A stretch of DNA of 22,470 nucleotides. Source: Candidatus Peregrinibacteria bacterium. GTDB lineage: Bacteria > Patescibacteriota > Gracilibacteria > UM-FILTER-43-11. Below the pieces are notes generated by a model. That model ran no database searches. It saw only the letters and a program-made list of their open reading frames with translations, and had not been told where the DNA came from. A program made the position numbers and the translations under genes. Each line of letters opens with the position of its first letter. Positions within the stretch are counted from its first letter, which is position 1. Location: assembly GCA_016220125.1 (NCBI GenBank), contig JACRIF010000044.1, forward strand, positions 1 to 22,470, in the 5' to 3' direction. This document shows positions 7,871 through 15,121 of the stretch, one piece after another.

Positions 7871-7892
7871 GTTTGGATTTTCGATTGCACAA

Positions 7893-8354
7893 TTATTTCT
7901 CGTCCGGGGCGTAGAGATACTCGGGGCCCATTTTCTCGTAGTTCAAGACTTCGTTTACGGCGAAGAATCGGGGCACCTCTTTTTTCGCTGTGTCGAGGGA
8001 GTCGGACGCATGGACCAGATTGCACTGGACGCTGATGCCGAAGTCTCCGCGGATGGTTCCCGGCAGGGCCTTGCGGGAATTGGTGACACCGCACATTTGG
8101 CGCACCACCTCGACCGCCTCGAATCCTTCCCAACATTGGGCGACCACGGGGGAGCTTTGCATGAATTTCTCGGTGCCCGGATAGAACGGCTTGTCGAGCA
8201 AGTGGGCATAATGCTCCTTGAGGATCTTGGAATCGAGCTGGATCAATTTGAGGCCGACCAACTTCAAACCCTTGCGCTCAAAGCGCTGGGTGATGTCACC
8301 GACGAGGTTGCGCTGCACGGCATCGGGCTTGATGAGGACAAGTGTTCTTTCCAT
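7893..8354 (-). CDS. ndk: Nucleoside-diphosphate kinase, 153 aa
   Basis: Transfers the gamma-phosphate of ATP to NDPs through a phospho-histidine. It starts MERTLVLIKPDAV with the conserved Lys9. The active-site loop RGDFGISVQCNLVHASDS carries the catalytic His115 followed by SDS. Length is normal for the family. The C-terminus (VLNYEKMGPEYLYAPDEK) is slightly extended. It has its own promoter between the M16 gene and its start, and a strong terminator. No SD; the leader is about 20 nt. Confidence 0.97.
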   Translation of the reverse strand: MERTLVLIKPDAVQRNLVGDITQRFERKGLKLVGLKLIQLDSKILKEHYAHLLDKPFYPGTEKFMQSSPVVAQCWEGFEAVEVVRQMCGVTNSRKALPGTIRGDFGISVQCNLVHASDSLDTAKKEVPRFFAVNEVLNYEKMGPEYLYAPDEK

Positions 8355-8380
8355 ATAAAAAATTACAAATTACGAACTGC

Positions 8381-8408
8381 ATTGTATCACTCGCATTCCA
8401 CTTTTCAA
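8381..8408 (-). promoter_or_regulatory. Predicted promoter of ndk
   Basis: Minus strand TTGAAA, 16-bp spacer, TACAAT with an upstream TGA (extended -10). The predicted start near 8374 leaves about 20 nt before the ATG. The -35 sits immediately beyond the end of the upstream M16 gene. Confidence 0.6.
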
Positions 8409-8416
8409 ATTCCGAA

Positions 8417-9682
8417 TTAATAGTGGAGTAATTTTTCGAAATGCGCCGGGTCCTCGAAGGGGCCAATGAGGGCCAAACGGAACTTGTCTTCCTGGAACAG
8501 TTCGCGCGACAATCGGAGAATGTCGTCGGCGGTGACGGCGTCGATCTGTTGCAGGATGTGGTTCACGTTCTCGATCTTCGGATACAGCAAGGCCTGCTTG
8601 CCCATCAGATGCGCGTACTCCTCGCTGTCCTCAAGACGGAGGATGATCTTTCCCTTCATAAACTCCTTTCCCTTGGTCAACTCGGCCTCGCTCACTTTTT
8701 CCTCGGTGATCTTGCGGTACTCCTCCAGGATGGCGGTGATGGCCAGATCGACCCGCTTGAGATCCACTCCCGCGGAGGTGGAAATGACGCCGGCATCGGA
8801 ATAGTCGTCGGTGGACGTGCGAATGTAGTACGACAGCCCCTTCGCCTCGCGCACATTCATGAACATGCGGGAGCTCATGTTTCCGCCCAAAATCACGCTG
8901 AGTACCTTTTCCACATACTCATCCTTGTGAAGGGCCGGAAGGCCCTCGGTTCCCAGAATCAAATGCCCCTGCTCGGTCTTCTTGTTTTGGACCTTCACGC
9001 GCTTGTCGCCATGAATCCGGACGTACGGAGCCGGGTTGATCGTGCGTGTCTCGTTGCCAAAGGGGAAATACTTCGTCACCAAATCGAGCACCTCTTTTTC
9101 GGTCACATGACCAGCCACGCTGATCACCACGTTGTCGGGGGTGTACAGGGCATTCTTGTAATGTACGATTTCATCGCGCGTCACCGATTTGATGATGGGC
9201 ATCTCGCCGATCTGGTCCCATCCCATGGGCTGGTCCCCGAAAATCAACCGCTCGAAATCCCAGCCGACCTGATACATGGGGGTGTCCTGGTACATGTTGT
9301 ATTCCTCTAGGATCACGCCACGCTCCTTGTCGATCTCGGAGTTGATGAAGGTGGCATTGAGCAACATGTCGCCAATCACATCGAAGGCGACCTCTTTCTG
9401 GTGCGATGCCAATTTCACGTAATAGCCGGCGTATTCCTTTCCGGTGAAGGCGTTGAAATCACCCCCCACCGAGTCGATGGCGGCCGATACCTCACCGGCG
9501 TTCTTGAAACGCTCGCCCCCCTTGAAAAATAAATGCTCCAAAAAATGGGAGACGCCTTTGATCGACTTGTTCTCGAAACGGGAACCAGCTCCCGCGAGCA
9601 CGAGCACCGTGACGGACTTGGTGCCTTCGACCGGGGTAACCACGATCCGAAGACCGTTGGGCAAAGTAGTAAGTTTATGCAT
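8417..9682 (-). CDS. M16 family zinc metallopeptidase (processing-peptidase-like), 421 aa
   Basis: The inverted zinc motif HFLEH (46-50) plus the distal Glu of ILEEY (E126/E127, about 77 residues on) give a complete HxxEH...E site. The early DFNAFTGKEYAGYY segment is the usual M16 signature. The second half is the inactive partner domain with the SYYIRTSTDDYSDAG segment, typical of the C-terminal Arg-Tyr region. Family members such as the bacterial PqqL/YmxG-like enzymes degrade or process peptides. No signal peptide is visible, so a cytoplasmic location is likely. It starts at the ATG at 9682, giving the canonical HKLTTLPNGLRIV opening. No SD. Confidence 0.95.
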   Translation of the reverse strand: MHKLTTLPNGLRIVVTPVEGTKSVTVLVLAGAGSRFENKSIKGVSHFLEHLFFKGGERFKNAGEVSAAIDSVGGDFNAFTGKEYAGYYVKLASHQKEVAFDVIGDMLLNATFINSEIDKERGVILEEYNMYQDTPMYQVGWDFERLIFGDQPMGWDQIGEMPIIKSVTRDEIVHYKNALYTPDNVVISVAGHVTEKEVLDLVTKYFPFGNETRTINPAPYVRIHGDKRVKVQNKKTEQGHLILGTEGLPALHKDEYVEKVLSVILGGNMSSRMFMNVREAKGLSYYIRTSTDDYSDAGVISTSAGVDLKRVDLAITAILEEYRKITEEKVSEAELTKGKEFMKGKIILRLEDSEEYAHLMGKQALLYPKIENVNHILQQIDAVTADDILRLSRELFQEDKFRLALIGPFEDPAHFEKLLHY

Positions 9683-9773
9683 CGAAAATGGATTAAGGAT
9701 TTAAGTTTTTCAGATCCGAAAATTGGTATAAAAAGAGTAACGGAAAACGAGGCGTGATACAAGGCGCATGATA

Positions 9774-9844
9774 AAAAGGCGCCTCCCCACCCTGACGGTG
9801 CAGGAATGGGAGGCGCCTCTTGGAGAACGGATTCTCTCGGCCAC
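9774..9844 (-). repeat. 71-bp compound terminator, copy 1
   Basis: Identical to copy 2 (10537-10607) except at four positions. On the minus strand it reads a small hairpin GAGAA-tccg-TTCTC, then an 11-bp stem (9808-9818 with 9777-9787), then T5. It ends transcription of the 189-aa gene whose stop is 25 bases upstream. Confidence 0.85.
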
Positions 9845-9868
9845 CGGAAGACGATATGAGCCGATCGC

Positions 9869-10438
9869 CTATGGATTCAGCAGGTCCACCACGTCCAACT
9901 CAAAAACATCCGACGCACCAATTAGCCTGAATTGAGGGGGGGTAGGTTCACCTTGAATCACATCTGCCATAACAGGGTTTCCAGTCGTATCTTCAAAAAA
10001 TTTGAATTTATAAAATCCATCCATGGTATTTGTGCCATTAGCCCACATGGTCGGCTCATTAGTCCACCAGCAATAAACATCACTTATATTTCCAGAAATT
10101 TCTTCACATACATTTTTGACAAATCCGTCATTACGATCGTAAATACTGCCAATAAGATGCTCACTATTTCCGTTGTAGCGAAATTTATATCCCGCATTTC
10201 CAAGCCATGGGGAATTTGGAAAACTAGATAGAAAATGACCCTCCGACACCTTGCTCATCGGCTGAATTTTGATCTGGGACATATTCGACTCAACATTGCG
10301 CTGAACCCTACTGTTGATCAATGCGCCTGTAAGATTTGAGGTGTTCAGGGATGTTCCCCACATGAGCCCTGCGACTAAAAATAGGGCAACAATAAAAAAG
10401 GCTGATAACAGCCTCATGTGTTTTTTTATAAAACTCAT
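9869..10438 (-). CDS. Secreted or membrane-anchored protein of unknown function, 189 aa
   Basis: A basic N-terminus and a hydrophobic segment (about 9-29, LLSAFFIVALFLVAGLMWG) indicate a signal anchor or uncleaved signal peptide. The remainder is polar, Asn-rich and probably extracellular, with a Cys pair (VKNVCEEISGNISDVYCWW) that could form a disulfide, and it ends in a short hydrophobic-acidic tail (DVFELDVVDLLNP). I do not recognise the family. Base composition is clearly more AT-rich than neighbours, suggesting recent acquisition. A near-consensus promoter precedes it. It shares its terminator type with the following lipoprotein gene. An internal ATG at residue 8 is a possible alternative start. 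Confidence 0.75.
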   Translation of the reverse strand: MSFIKKHMRLLSAFFIVALFLVAGLMWGTSLNTSNLTGALINSRVQRNVESNMSQIKIQPMSKVSEGHFLSSFPNSPWLGNAGYKFRYNGNSEHLIGSIYDRNDGFVKNVCEEISGNISDVYCWWTNEPTMWANGTNTMDGFYKFKFFEDTTGNPVMADVIQGEPTPPQFRLIGASDVFELDVVDLLNP

Positions 10439-10468
10439 ACGGGTTTTGTTTTATTGGGTAATGTGTAT

Positions 10469-10497
10469 ATTATACAATAAGATAATATTTTTTGCAA
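10469..10497 (-). promoter_or_regulatory. Strong predicted promoter of the 189-aa secreted-protein gene
   Basis: Minus strand TTGCAA, exactly 17 bases, then a perfect TATAAT. The predicted start near 10462 gives a leader of about 24 nt. It is among the best -10/-35 pairs in the window. Confidence 0.7.
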
Positions 10498-10536
10498 ATT
10501 ATTAACATCCGAACACCCTGCAATTCGAGCAAGTTG

Positions 10537-10607
10537 AAAAGGCGCCTCCCCACCCTGACGGAGCAGGGATGGGGGGCGCCTCTTGGAGAACGGATTCTCT
10601 CGGCTAC
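10537..10607 (-). repeat. 71-bp compound terminator, copy 2
   Basis: Same element as 9774-9844 (67 of 71 identical). It begins inside the stop codon of the lipoprotein gene and ends in T4 on the minus strand. One substitution weakens its main stem. Its GCCGAGAGAATCC (minus strand, 10592-10604) is complementary to the gene's own leader. Confidence 0.85.
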
Positions 10608-12049
10608 TTGGTGAGGGTATGGCTGGAGAGGCTTTCGACCCCCAGACCCCACCCGTTGGTCCAGTCGCACGAGCCGGAGCCCGCCGCGACCAACCCGTTC
10701 GTGACGATCGGATAAGCGTGGGCATCGGCCGACTGGTCGGACCAGGCGATATTGATCTCCTCCAACGGCTTTGCCTGAGTCAGGCCAGCCGAATTGGAGA
10801 AAAGGGCCGACCCATCCGTGGTGTGGATGCGGCCGGTCAGCGGGTTGTAGGCGGGGCTGGCGATCTGGAGCAGACGATTGTCGTCGCCCAAGAGCCGGGT
10901 CACCACCGCATTTCCAACCAACACCCCTGTCGCGGTTGCGGCAAGCGCGTACGACTGGGAAGTGCCGGCAGCCACTGTCTCCTCCTGATTGAAGGAAACG
11001 CCCACCCGATTTCCCGTGAGTGGATTACCCGAGGCGCTACCGAGGTCGGCGGTTTCGCTGAAAATATTCACCGCGCCGGGCGAGAGTAGGGTCGAACCCC
11101 GGTAAAACCGGAGGTTGGCCAACGGAACGTCGGTATCCACCTGGAACGTCAGACGACCAAAGCTGATGGCGCCCGCGTTATCCGCGGTCACCGTGAGGCC
11201 GTACAGACGGTTTTCACCGTTCACCAAAGTCGTGGAAAGTCCCGCGACCTTGGCGAGCGTCGGCTTGCTCTTTCGGATCACAAATCCATTGATCCGATCC
11301 TGCCCGTGAACCTCGAGGGAATCCTCGCGGATCCCCAAGCGGACACGAACGCCGGAAAGCGATTCGCCGACCGAGACCATGAACGGAGCATCGAAGGCCA
11401 CTTCGACCGCCAAGCCCGTTCCGGACTCGTCGTAGCAGTTCAAGTTGCCGAACTTGACCTGGCCGTTGACCAGGCTGCCACTGAAGGTGAGGGTGGCTCC
11501 CGATCCGCTCGGAGGCGAACAGGAAACCCTCACGTTGGCGATCCCCAGGGTATCCTGGGGCTGGTCGAACGCCCCCTCGAGGTCGTTGATGACGGTAAGA
11601 GTCCTCAAGGGGTTGACCCTGCCGGTGTTGTACACGAGGTAGCGAGCAGAGAAAACCTCGCTCGAGCCCGCCAGCACAATGCCACCCGAATGAGCCGTTT
11701 CGACCCAGGCGACCGGGTCCCTGAAAGGGGTGCCGACCGTGGCCGACGTGCCGTCGGGGCAGGTGATGGTGGCCGTGCCGTTGCCGTTGTCGGTGACGGA
11801 GCAGGAAGCGCCATCGGCGCCATCCCTGCCGTTGGTTCCGCTGGCACCATCCTTGCCGTTCGCGACGGTGTACTGAGTGCCGTCGGGGCAGGTGATGGTG
11901 GCGGACGAGTCGGTGTTGACGACGACGGTGCAGGAGGCACCATTGGTGCCGTCCTTTCCGTCCTTGCCGTCGACGCCGTTCTTGCCGTCGGAGGTGCAAC
12001 CGGCGCCGAAAATGGCAACGGTGAGCACCAGGGCGAATGACTTCCTCAT
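10604..12049 (-). CDS. Collagen-like surface lipoprotein, 481 aa
   Basis: MRKSFALVLTVAIFGAGC is a lipoprotein signal with the lipid-attachment Cys at 18. Gly-x-y collagen-like runs at 21-39 and 65-82 alternate with two copies of a Cys-containing module ending in TITCPDGT (40-58 and 83-101). A beta-rich region follows, including RLYGLTVTADNAGAISFGRLTF and ETVAAGTSQSYAL. The C-terminal segment has an INIAWSDQSADAH...CDWTNGW pattern and ends in HTLTK. I associate the last two with CPR surface proteins (recollection, not a search). The frame is open to 12181, but the ATG at 12049 is chosen because GAGG lies about nine bases upstream and the lipobox then falls at the right distance. Likely role: surface adhesin or stalk. 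Confidence 0.85.
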   Translation of the reverse strand: MRKSFALVLTVAIFGAGCTSDGKNGVDGKDGKDGTNGASCTVVVNTDSSATITCPDGTQYTVANGKDGASGTNGRDGADGASCSVTDNGNGTATITCPDGTSATVGTPFRDPVAWVETAHSGGIVLAGSSEVFSARYLVYNTGRVNPLRTLTVINDLEGAFDQPQDTLGIANVRVSCSPPSGSGATLTFSGSLVNGQVKFGNLNCYDESGTGLAVEVAFDAPFMVSVGESLSGVRVRLGIREDSLEVHGQDRINGFVIRKSKPTLAKVAGLSTTLVNGENRLYGLTVTADNAGAISFGRLTFQVDTDVPLANLRFYRGSTLLSPGAVNIFSETADLGSASGNPLTGNRVGVSFNQEETVAAGTSQSYALAATATGVLVGNAVVTRLLGDDNRLLQIASPAYNPLTGRIHTTDGSALFSNSAGLTQAKPLEEINIAWSDQSADAHAYPIVTNGLVAAGSGSCDWTNGWGLGVESLSSHTLTK

Positions 12050-12250
12050 TTCACATGACCTCACTTGCTGCGTTGAACTTCGTTTGACTTCTTGTTCTTG
12101 TTGCGCCGAGAGAATCCAATTTTCCCTTCGATTTCGACCAGCAACGCTGATACGGAATCGAAAAGGGATGCCTCGACGCAACTTTCATGCCTACGGTTTC
12201 AAAGACCAAAAATCCGCAAACCGCGCCAGAAACTCGATGGATTTTTATGC
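12050..12250 (-). promoter_or_regulatory. Long structured 5' leader of the lipoprotein gene (about 200 nt)
   Basis: Between the strong promoter and the ATG lies about 200 nt without a plausible gene. Visible structure in minus-strand sense: GGTTT...AAACC early on; CCCTT(TT)CGATT pairing with AATCGAAGGG around an inner CAGC-gtt-GCTG; then GGATTCTCTCGGC (12117-12105), complementary to the transcript's 3' end. No known riboswitch consensus was recognised. Confidence 0.5.
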
Positions 12251-12256
12251 GTGTAT

Positions 12257-12285
12257 ATTTTACGTATTTTTATCATTTTTGTCAA
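12257..12285 (-). promoter_or_regulatory. Strong predicted promoter of the lipoprotein gene
   Basis: Minus strand perfect TTGACA, exactly 17 bases, TAAAAT. Predicted start near 12250, which defines the long leader. Confidence 0.7.
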
Positions 12286-12305
12286 TTCAAATCACATTGT
12301 AAACC

Positions 12306-12412
12306 ATGCGTGCGTTTTTCCGCATCAATGAACCATTTTTTTGTTCATTTTGTTACATCAACTTTAGGTTGTAACAATCTGAACACATTTTTTGTTATTG
12401 ACCAAAAAATGT
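12306..12412. other. Row of four hairpins between the divergent lipoprotein and rsmH genes
   Basis: In about 107 AT-rich bases: ATGCG/CGCAT (12306-12310, 12321-12325); AATGAAC/GTTCATT (12327-12333, 12343-12349); TTGTTA+CAAC/GTTG+TAACAA (12350-12377 with a CAT bulge); ACATTTTTTG/CAAAAAATGT (12385-12394, 12403-12412, perfect). The last overlaps the predicted rsmH -35. They may be operators or a small RNA; no gene is seen here. Confidence 0.55.
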
Positions 12413-12426
12413 ATACAAACTAAATT
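12398..12426 (+). promoter_or_regulatory. Predicted promoter of rsmH-ftsL
   Basis: TTGACC (12398-12403), 17-bp spacer, TAAATT (12421-12426). The predicted start near 12433 leaves about 105 nt before the chosen rsmH ATG. No TGGGA-type MraZ boxes are visible. Confidence 0.5.
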
Positions 12427-12538
12427 GTGGATGTAAGCCAAAAAGTCAAAAACAAAAATAAAAACAACCAATGGCACTGAATACAAGAGTGATACAGGCA
12501 TGGCGCACCCCAATTTATTTCGGAACCCTCCGATAGCC

Positions 12539-13468
12539 ATGGCTGATTTTTCGCATATCCCCGTACTGCTAAAGGAGTCACTTGATCTTTTAAATCTTCG
12601 AAAGGGAATGAAAGTGGTGGATTGCACCTTGGGCCTTGGCGGACACAGCGAGGAAATCTTGAAACGCATCGGCCCCAAGGGAAAACTCCTGGCCTTCGAC
12701 CAGGACGAGGAAAATTTGAAGCGCGCCAAAAAACGACTGAAAAAATATTTAAAGCAAATCACATTCGTAAACCTCAATTTTGAGCACCTGAAGGCAACGC
12801 TCGCCAAAACCAAGTTCGGCGCGCCCGACGCCATTTTGATGGATCTCGGACTCTCCTCACCCCATGTGGACGACCCGGAGCGCGGATTCTCGTTCCACAA
12901 GGCCGGCCCGCTCGACATGCGTTTCGACCGGGGACAGAAGCTCACCGCGGAATGGATTGTGAACAGCTACCCCGAGGAAAAACTGGCCAACGTCATTTTT
13001 GAATACGGAGAGGAGCGCAAATCGCGCTGGATCGCCAAGAAAATAGTCCATCGCCGAAAGGAGGCCCGGTTCACCGACACGCTCGACCTCGCAAACTTCT
13101 TGATCTCCATTATGGGTTGGAAGGAAAAAATCCACCCGGCCACACGAGTCTTCCAAGCGTTGCGCATCGCCGTGAACCGAGAACTGGAGACGCTGGAATC
13201 CGCCCTTCACCAGGCGGTCGCCGTCCTGGCCCCCAAGGGCCGCATCGCCGTCATCGCCTACCATTCCCTCGAAGATCGCATCGTCAAAACCGTATTCCGC
13301 CACTACACGCAGGAATGTATATGTCCAAAATATCTCCCAGTCTGTCAATGCAATTTTAAGAAAAAACTTTATCTTTTAACCAAAAAACCTATAATACCCA
13401 ACGGTATTGAGGTTCGGGGCAACCCGCGTTCGCGAAGTGCGAAACTGCGAGTCGCCGAACGCCTATGA
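12539..13468 (+). CDS. rsmH: 16S rRNA (cytosine(1402)-N(4))-methyltransferase, 309 aa
   Basis: SAM-dependent N4 methylation of C1402 in 16S rRNA. Family motifs in order: HIPVLLKE (6-13), SAM-binding VDCTLGLGGHS (27-37), DLGLSSPHVDDPERGFSF (102-119) with PLDMRFD, the IHPATRVFQALRIAVNREL block (198-215), and IAYHSLEDRIVK (239-250). The tail has Cys260, 262, 269 and 271, then PRSRSAKLRVAERL. The frame is open from an ATG at 12500, but the ATG at 12539 places HIPVLLKE where the family has it. No SD at either. It overlaps ftsL by ATGA, indicating coupling; mraZ and ftsI are absent. Confidence 0.96.
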   Translation: MADFSHIPVLLKESLDLLNLRKGMKVVDCTLGLGGHSEEILKRIGPKGKLLAFDQDEENLKRAKKRLKKYLKQITFVNLNFEHLKATLAKTKFGAPDAILMDLGLSSPHVDDPERGFSFHKAGPLDMRFDRGQKLTAEWIVNSYPEEKLANVIFEYGEERKSRWIAKKIVHRRKEARFTDTLDLANFLISIMGWKEKIHPATRVFQALRIAVNRELETLESALHQAVAVLAPKGRIAVIAYHSLEDRIVKTVFRHYTQECICPKYLPVCQCNFKKKLYLLTKKPIIPNGIEVRGNPRSRSAKLRVAERL

Positions 13469-13857
13469 TAAACCTCATAAACCCCATACAAACACACAAA
13501 TCCATGGCGGCCGTGCTGACCCTGGATTATAACCCTAGCATCCCATTGCGTAGCAAACCGCTCTCTTATAAGGTCGAGGCTGGCAAAAATGCCCTAGTAT
13601 TCGTGATCATCACCTTGGTGACCTTGATCAGCTTGGCGTATTTGGCCAACGCCAACCGCAACGCGACCAAGGGCTACGCCCTGAAAAACCTTGAATTGAA
13701 ACGAACCAATTTGCTGACCGAGAACGAAGTGTGGGACATGGAAATCGCCAAGGTGCAGGCGCTCGAGAACATCCAGAAAGACCCCCAGATCCAAAAGATG
13801 GTGAAGGCGAACGAGCCGATGTTTGTACGAGGAGATACCGCGATTGCCGCCAAATGA
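13465..13857 (+). CDS. ftsL: FtsL-like septum protein, 130 aa
   Basis: A short bitopic protein: cytoplasmic N-terminus (1-40), one hydrophobic segment (42-61, NALVFVIITLVTLISLAYLA), then a probable coiled coil (68-105). Sequence conservation in FtsL is low; the call rests on topology, size and position directly after rsmH with a 4-bp ATGA overlap. Family role: links FtsB/FtsQ to the septal peptidoglycan synthase. A second ATG (residue 14) is possible, but the overlap favours the first. The usual next gene (ftsI) is missing; a terminator follows. Confidence 0.75.
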   Translation: MINLINPIQTHKSMAAVLTLDYNPSIPLRSKPLSYKVEAGKNALVFVIITLVTLISLAYLANANRNATKGYALKNLELKRTNLLTENEVWDMEIAKVQALENIQKDPQIQKMVKANEPMFVRGDTAIAAK

Positions 13858-13884
13858 TAAGGACTCAGAACACAGGATTCAGAA

Positions 13885-13908
13885 CTCAGCCGGATGCTGG
13901 GTTTTTTT
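13885..13908 (+). terminator. Terminator of rsmH-ftsL
   Basis: CTCAGC (13885-13890), 5-nt loop, GCTGGG (13896-13901, one G-U pair), then T7. Just upstream are degenerate words resembling 4890-4908. Confidence 0.75.
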
Positions 13909-13916
13909 GTGCCTTC

Positions 13917-13950
13917 TTTTTTCATTCCCGCCTGTGCGGGAATGAAAAAA
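13917..13950. repeat. REP-like palindrome with CATTCCCGC core
   Basis: Perfect 15-bp arms: TTTTTTCATTCCCGC, loop CTGT, and its complement. It resembles the widespread bacterial CATTCCCGC/GCGGGAATG extragenic palindromes. One copy in this window. It can also act as a bidirectional terminator because of its T6/A6 flanks. Confidence 0.7.
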
Positions 13951-13984
13951 AGCAAACGAGGGTGAAGCGCAATAAAACATTTGT

Positions 13985-13990
13985 TATACT
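13985..13990 (+). promoter_or_regulatory. -10 element suggesting a leaderless alr transcript
   Basis: TATACT ends six bases before the alr ATG, so a start at the usual distance falls on the A of ATG itself. The -35 region (GTGAAG) is weak. Confidence 0.45.
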
Positions 13991-13996
13991 ATCCCC

Positions 13997-15121
13997 ATGA
14001 ATCTCACATGGGTTGAAATCTCGAAACAGGCGCTCATCCACAACCTCCACGAATTTCGGAAGTTGATTGGGCCCCATGTCGTCCTGGCGCCCGCCATCAA
14101 AGCCAACGCCTACGGGCACGGGCTCGTTGAATGCGGAACGGTTTTCGCCGAGCACGGGGCGGATTATCTGTGCGCGAACGCCCTGTACGAGGTCGAGGCC
14201 TTGCGCAAGGCGGGCATCAAGATCCCGATTTTGATCATCGGGTACACTCCCCTTTCGGACTTGGGAGGCATTGTTCGGCTCAAGGCGGAGACCATTGTGT
14301 ACAATCTGGAAACGCTACACGGACTGGCTGCGCTCGGTAAACCCATTGGGATTCACCTGAAAATCGAAACCGGCAACCACCGCCAAGGCATCGAGATCGA
14401 GCAGTTGCCCACGTTTGTCGCACTGCTCAAAAAGCATCCCCAACTGGAGTTGAAAGGCGTTTCCACCCATTTCGCGAACCTGGAGGACCGACTGAACCAG
14501 CACTATTCGCGCTTCCAGCTCAAAAAATTCGAGGAGGCGATTCACGCGCTTGAGCTCCATGGGATGGCGCCCCATTACCGCCACTGCGCAGCCACGGCCG
14601 GCATCGTGGCCTTCCCCGAGGCGCATTTCAACTTTGTGCGCCTGGGAATTGGCTCGTATGGCCTTTGGCCGAGCCCCAAGACACTCGTGGCCGCCGAACG
14701 ACTCCATTTGGAAATCAAACCTCAACCCGTCCTGACCTGGAAAACCATCATTGCCCAGGTGAAAGAAGTCAAAAAAGGATCGCTTGTCGGATACGGATGC
14801 ACGTATGAAATGAAACACGATGGAAGAGTCGCTGTGTTGCCCATCGGCTACTACGACGGGTTCGTGCGTGCGCTCGGGAACAAGGGCTTTGTGCTCATCC
14901 ATGGCCGACGCGCACCCGTGGTCGGCCGCGTGTGCATGAACATGATCATGGTGGACGTGTCGCACATTCCACAGGCAAGGTTGGAGGACGAGGTGGTTTT
15001 GATCGGAAAACAGGGAAATGAGATCATCACGTCCGAGGAGATGGGCGAACTTTCGAACACGATCCATTACGAGGTGACAACACGGATCAACGAGAGGATT
15101 CCCCGAATGCTCAAGCCGTAA
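13997..15121 (+). CDS. alr: Alanine racemase, 374 aa
   Basis: PLP-dependent L/D-alanine interconversion supplying D-Ala for peptidoglycan. The PLP lysine is K35 in APAIKANAYGHG (31-42). ETGNHRQG (124-131) is the substrate/PLP-region Arg motif. LGIGSYGLWPS (216-226) is also conserved. The catalytic Tyr is expected in GYGCTY (265-270), followed by LPIGYYDGF and the GRVCMNMIMVDVS block (310-322). Full length. The upstream spacer holds the rsmH-ftsL terminator and the palindrome, so it is transcribed separately, probably without a leader. Confidence 0.97.
   Translation: MNLTWVEISKQALIHNLHEFRKLIGPHVVLAPAIKANAYGHGLVECGTVFAEHGADYLCANALYEVEALRKAGIKIPILIIGYTPLSDLGGIVRLKAETIVYNLETLHGLAALGKPIGIHLKIETGNHRQGIEIEQLPTFVALLKKHPQLELKGVSTHFANLEDRLNQHYSRFQLKKFEEAIHALELHGMAPHYRHCAATAGIVAFPEAHFNFVRLGIGSYGLWPSPKTLVAAERLHLEIKPQPVLTWKTIIAQVKEVKKGSLVGYGCTYEMKHDGRVAVLPIGYYDGFVRALGNKGFVLIHGRRAPVVGRVCMNMIMVDVSHIPQARLEDEVVLIGKQGNEIITSEEMGELSNTIHYEVTTRINERIPRMLKP

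Noticed and set aside
9774..10607. The 71-bp repeats as integron attC sites
   Set aside because: Size and same-orientation placement behind genes are suggestive, but there is no GTTRRRY/RYYYAAC core, and both copies end in T-runs, fitting terminators.
12050..12250. c-di-GMP-I riboswitch in the lipoprotein leader
   Set aside because: Attractive by gene context, but the conserved core strings of that aptamer could not be placed.
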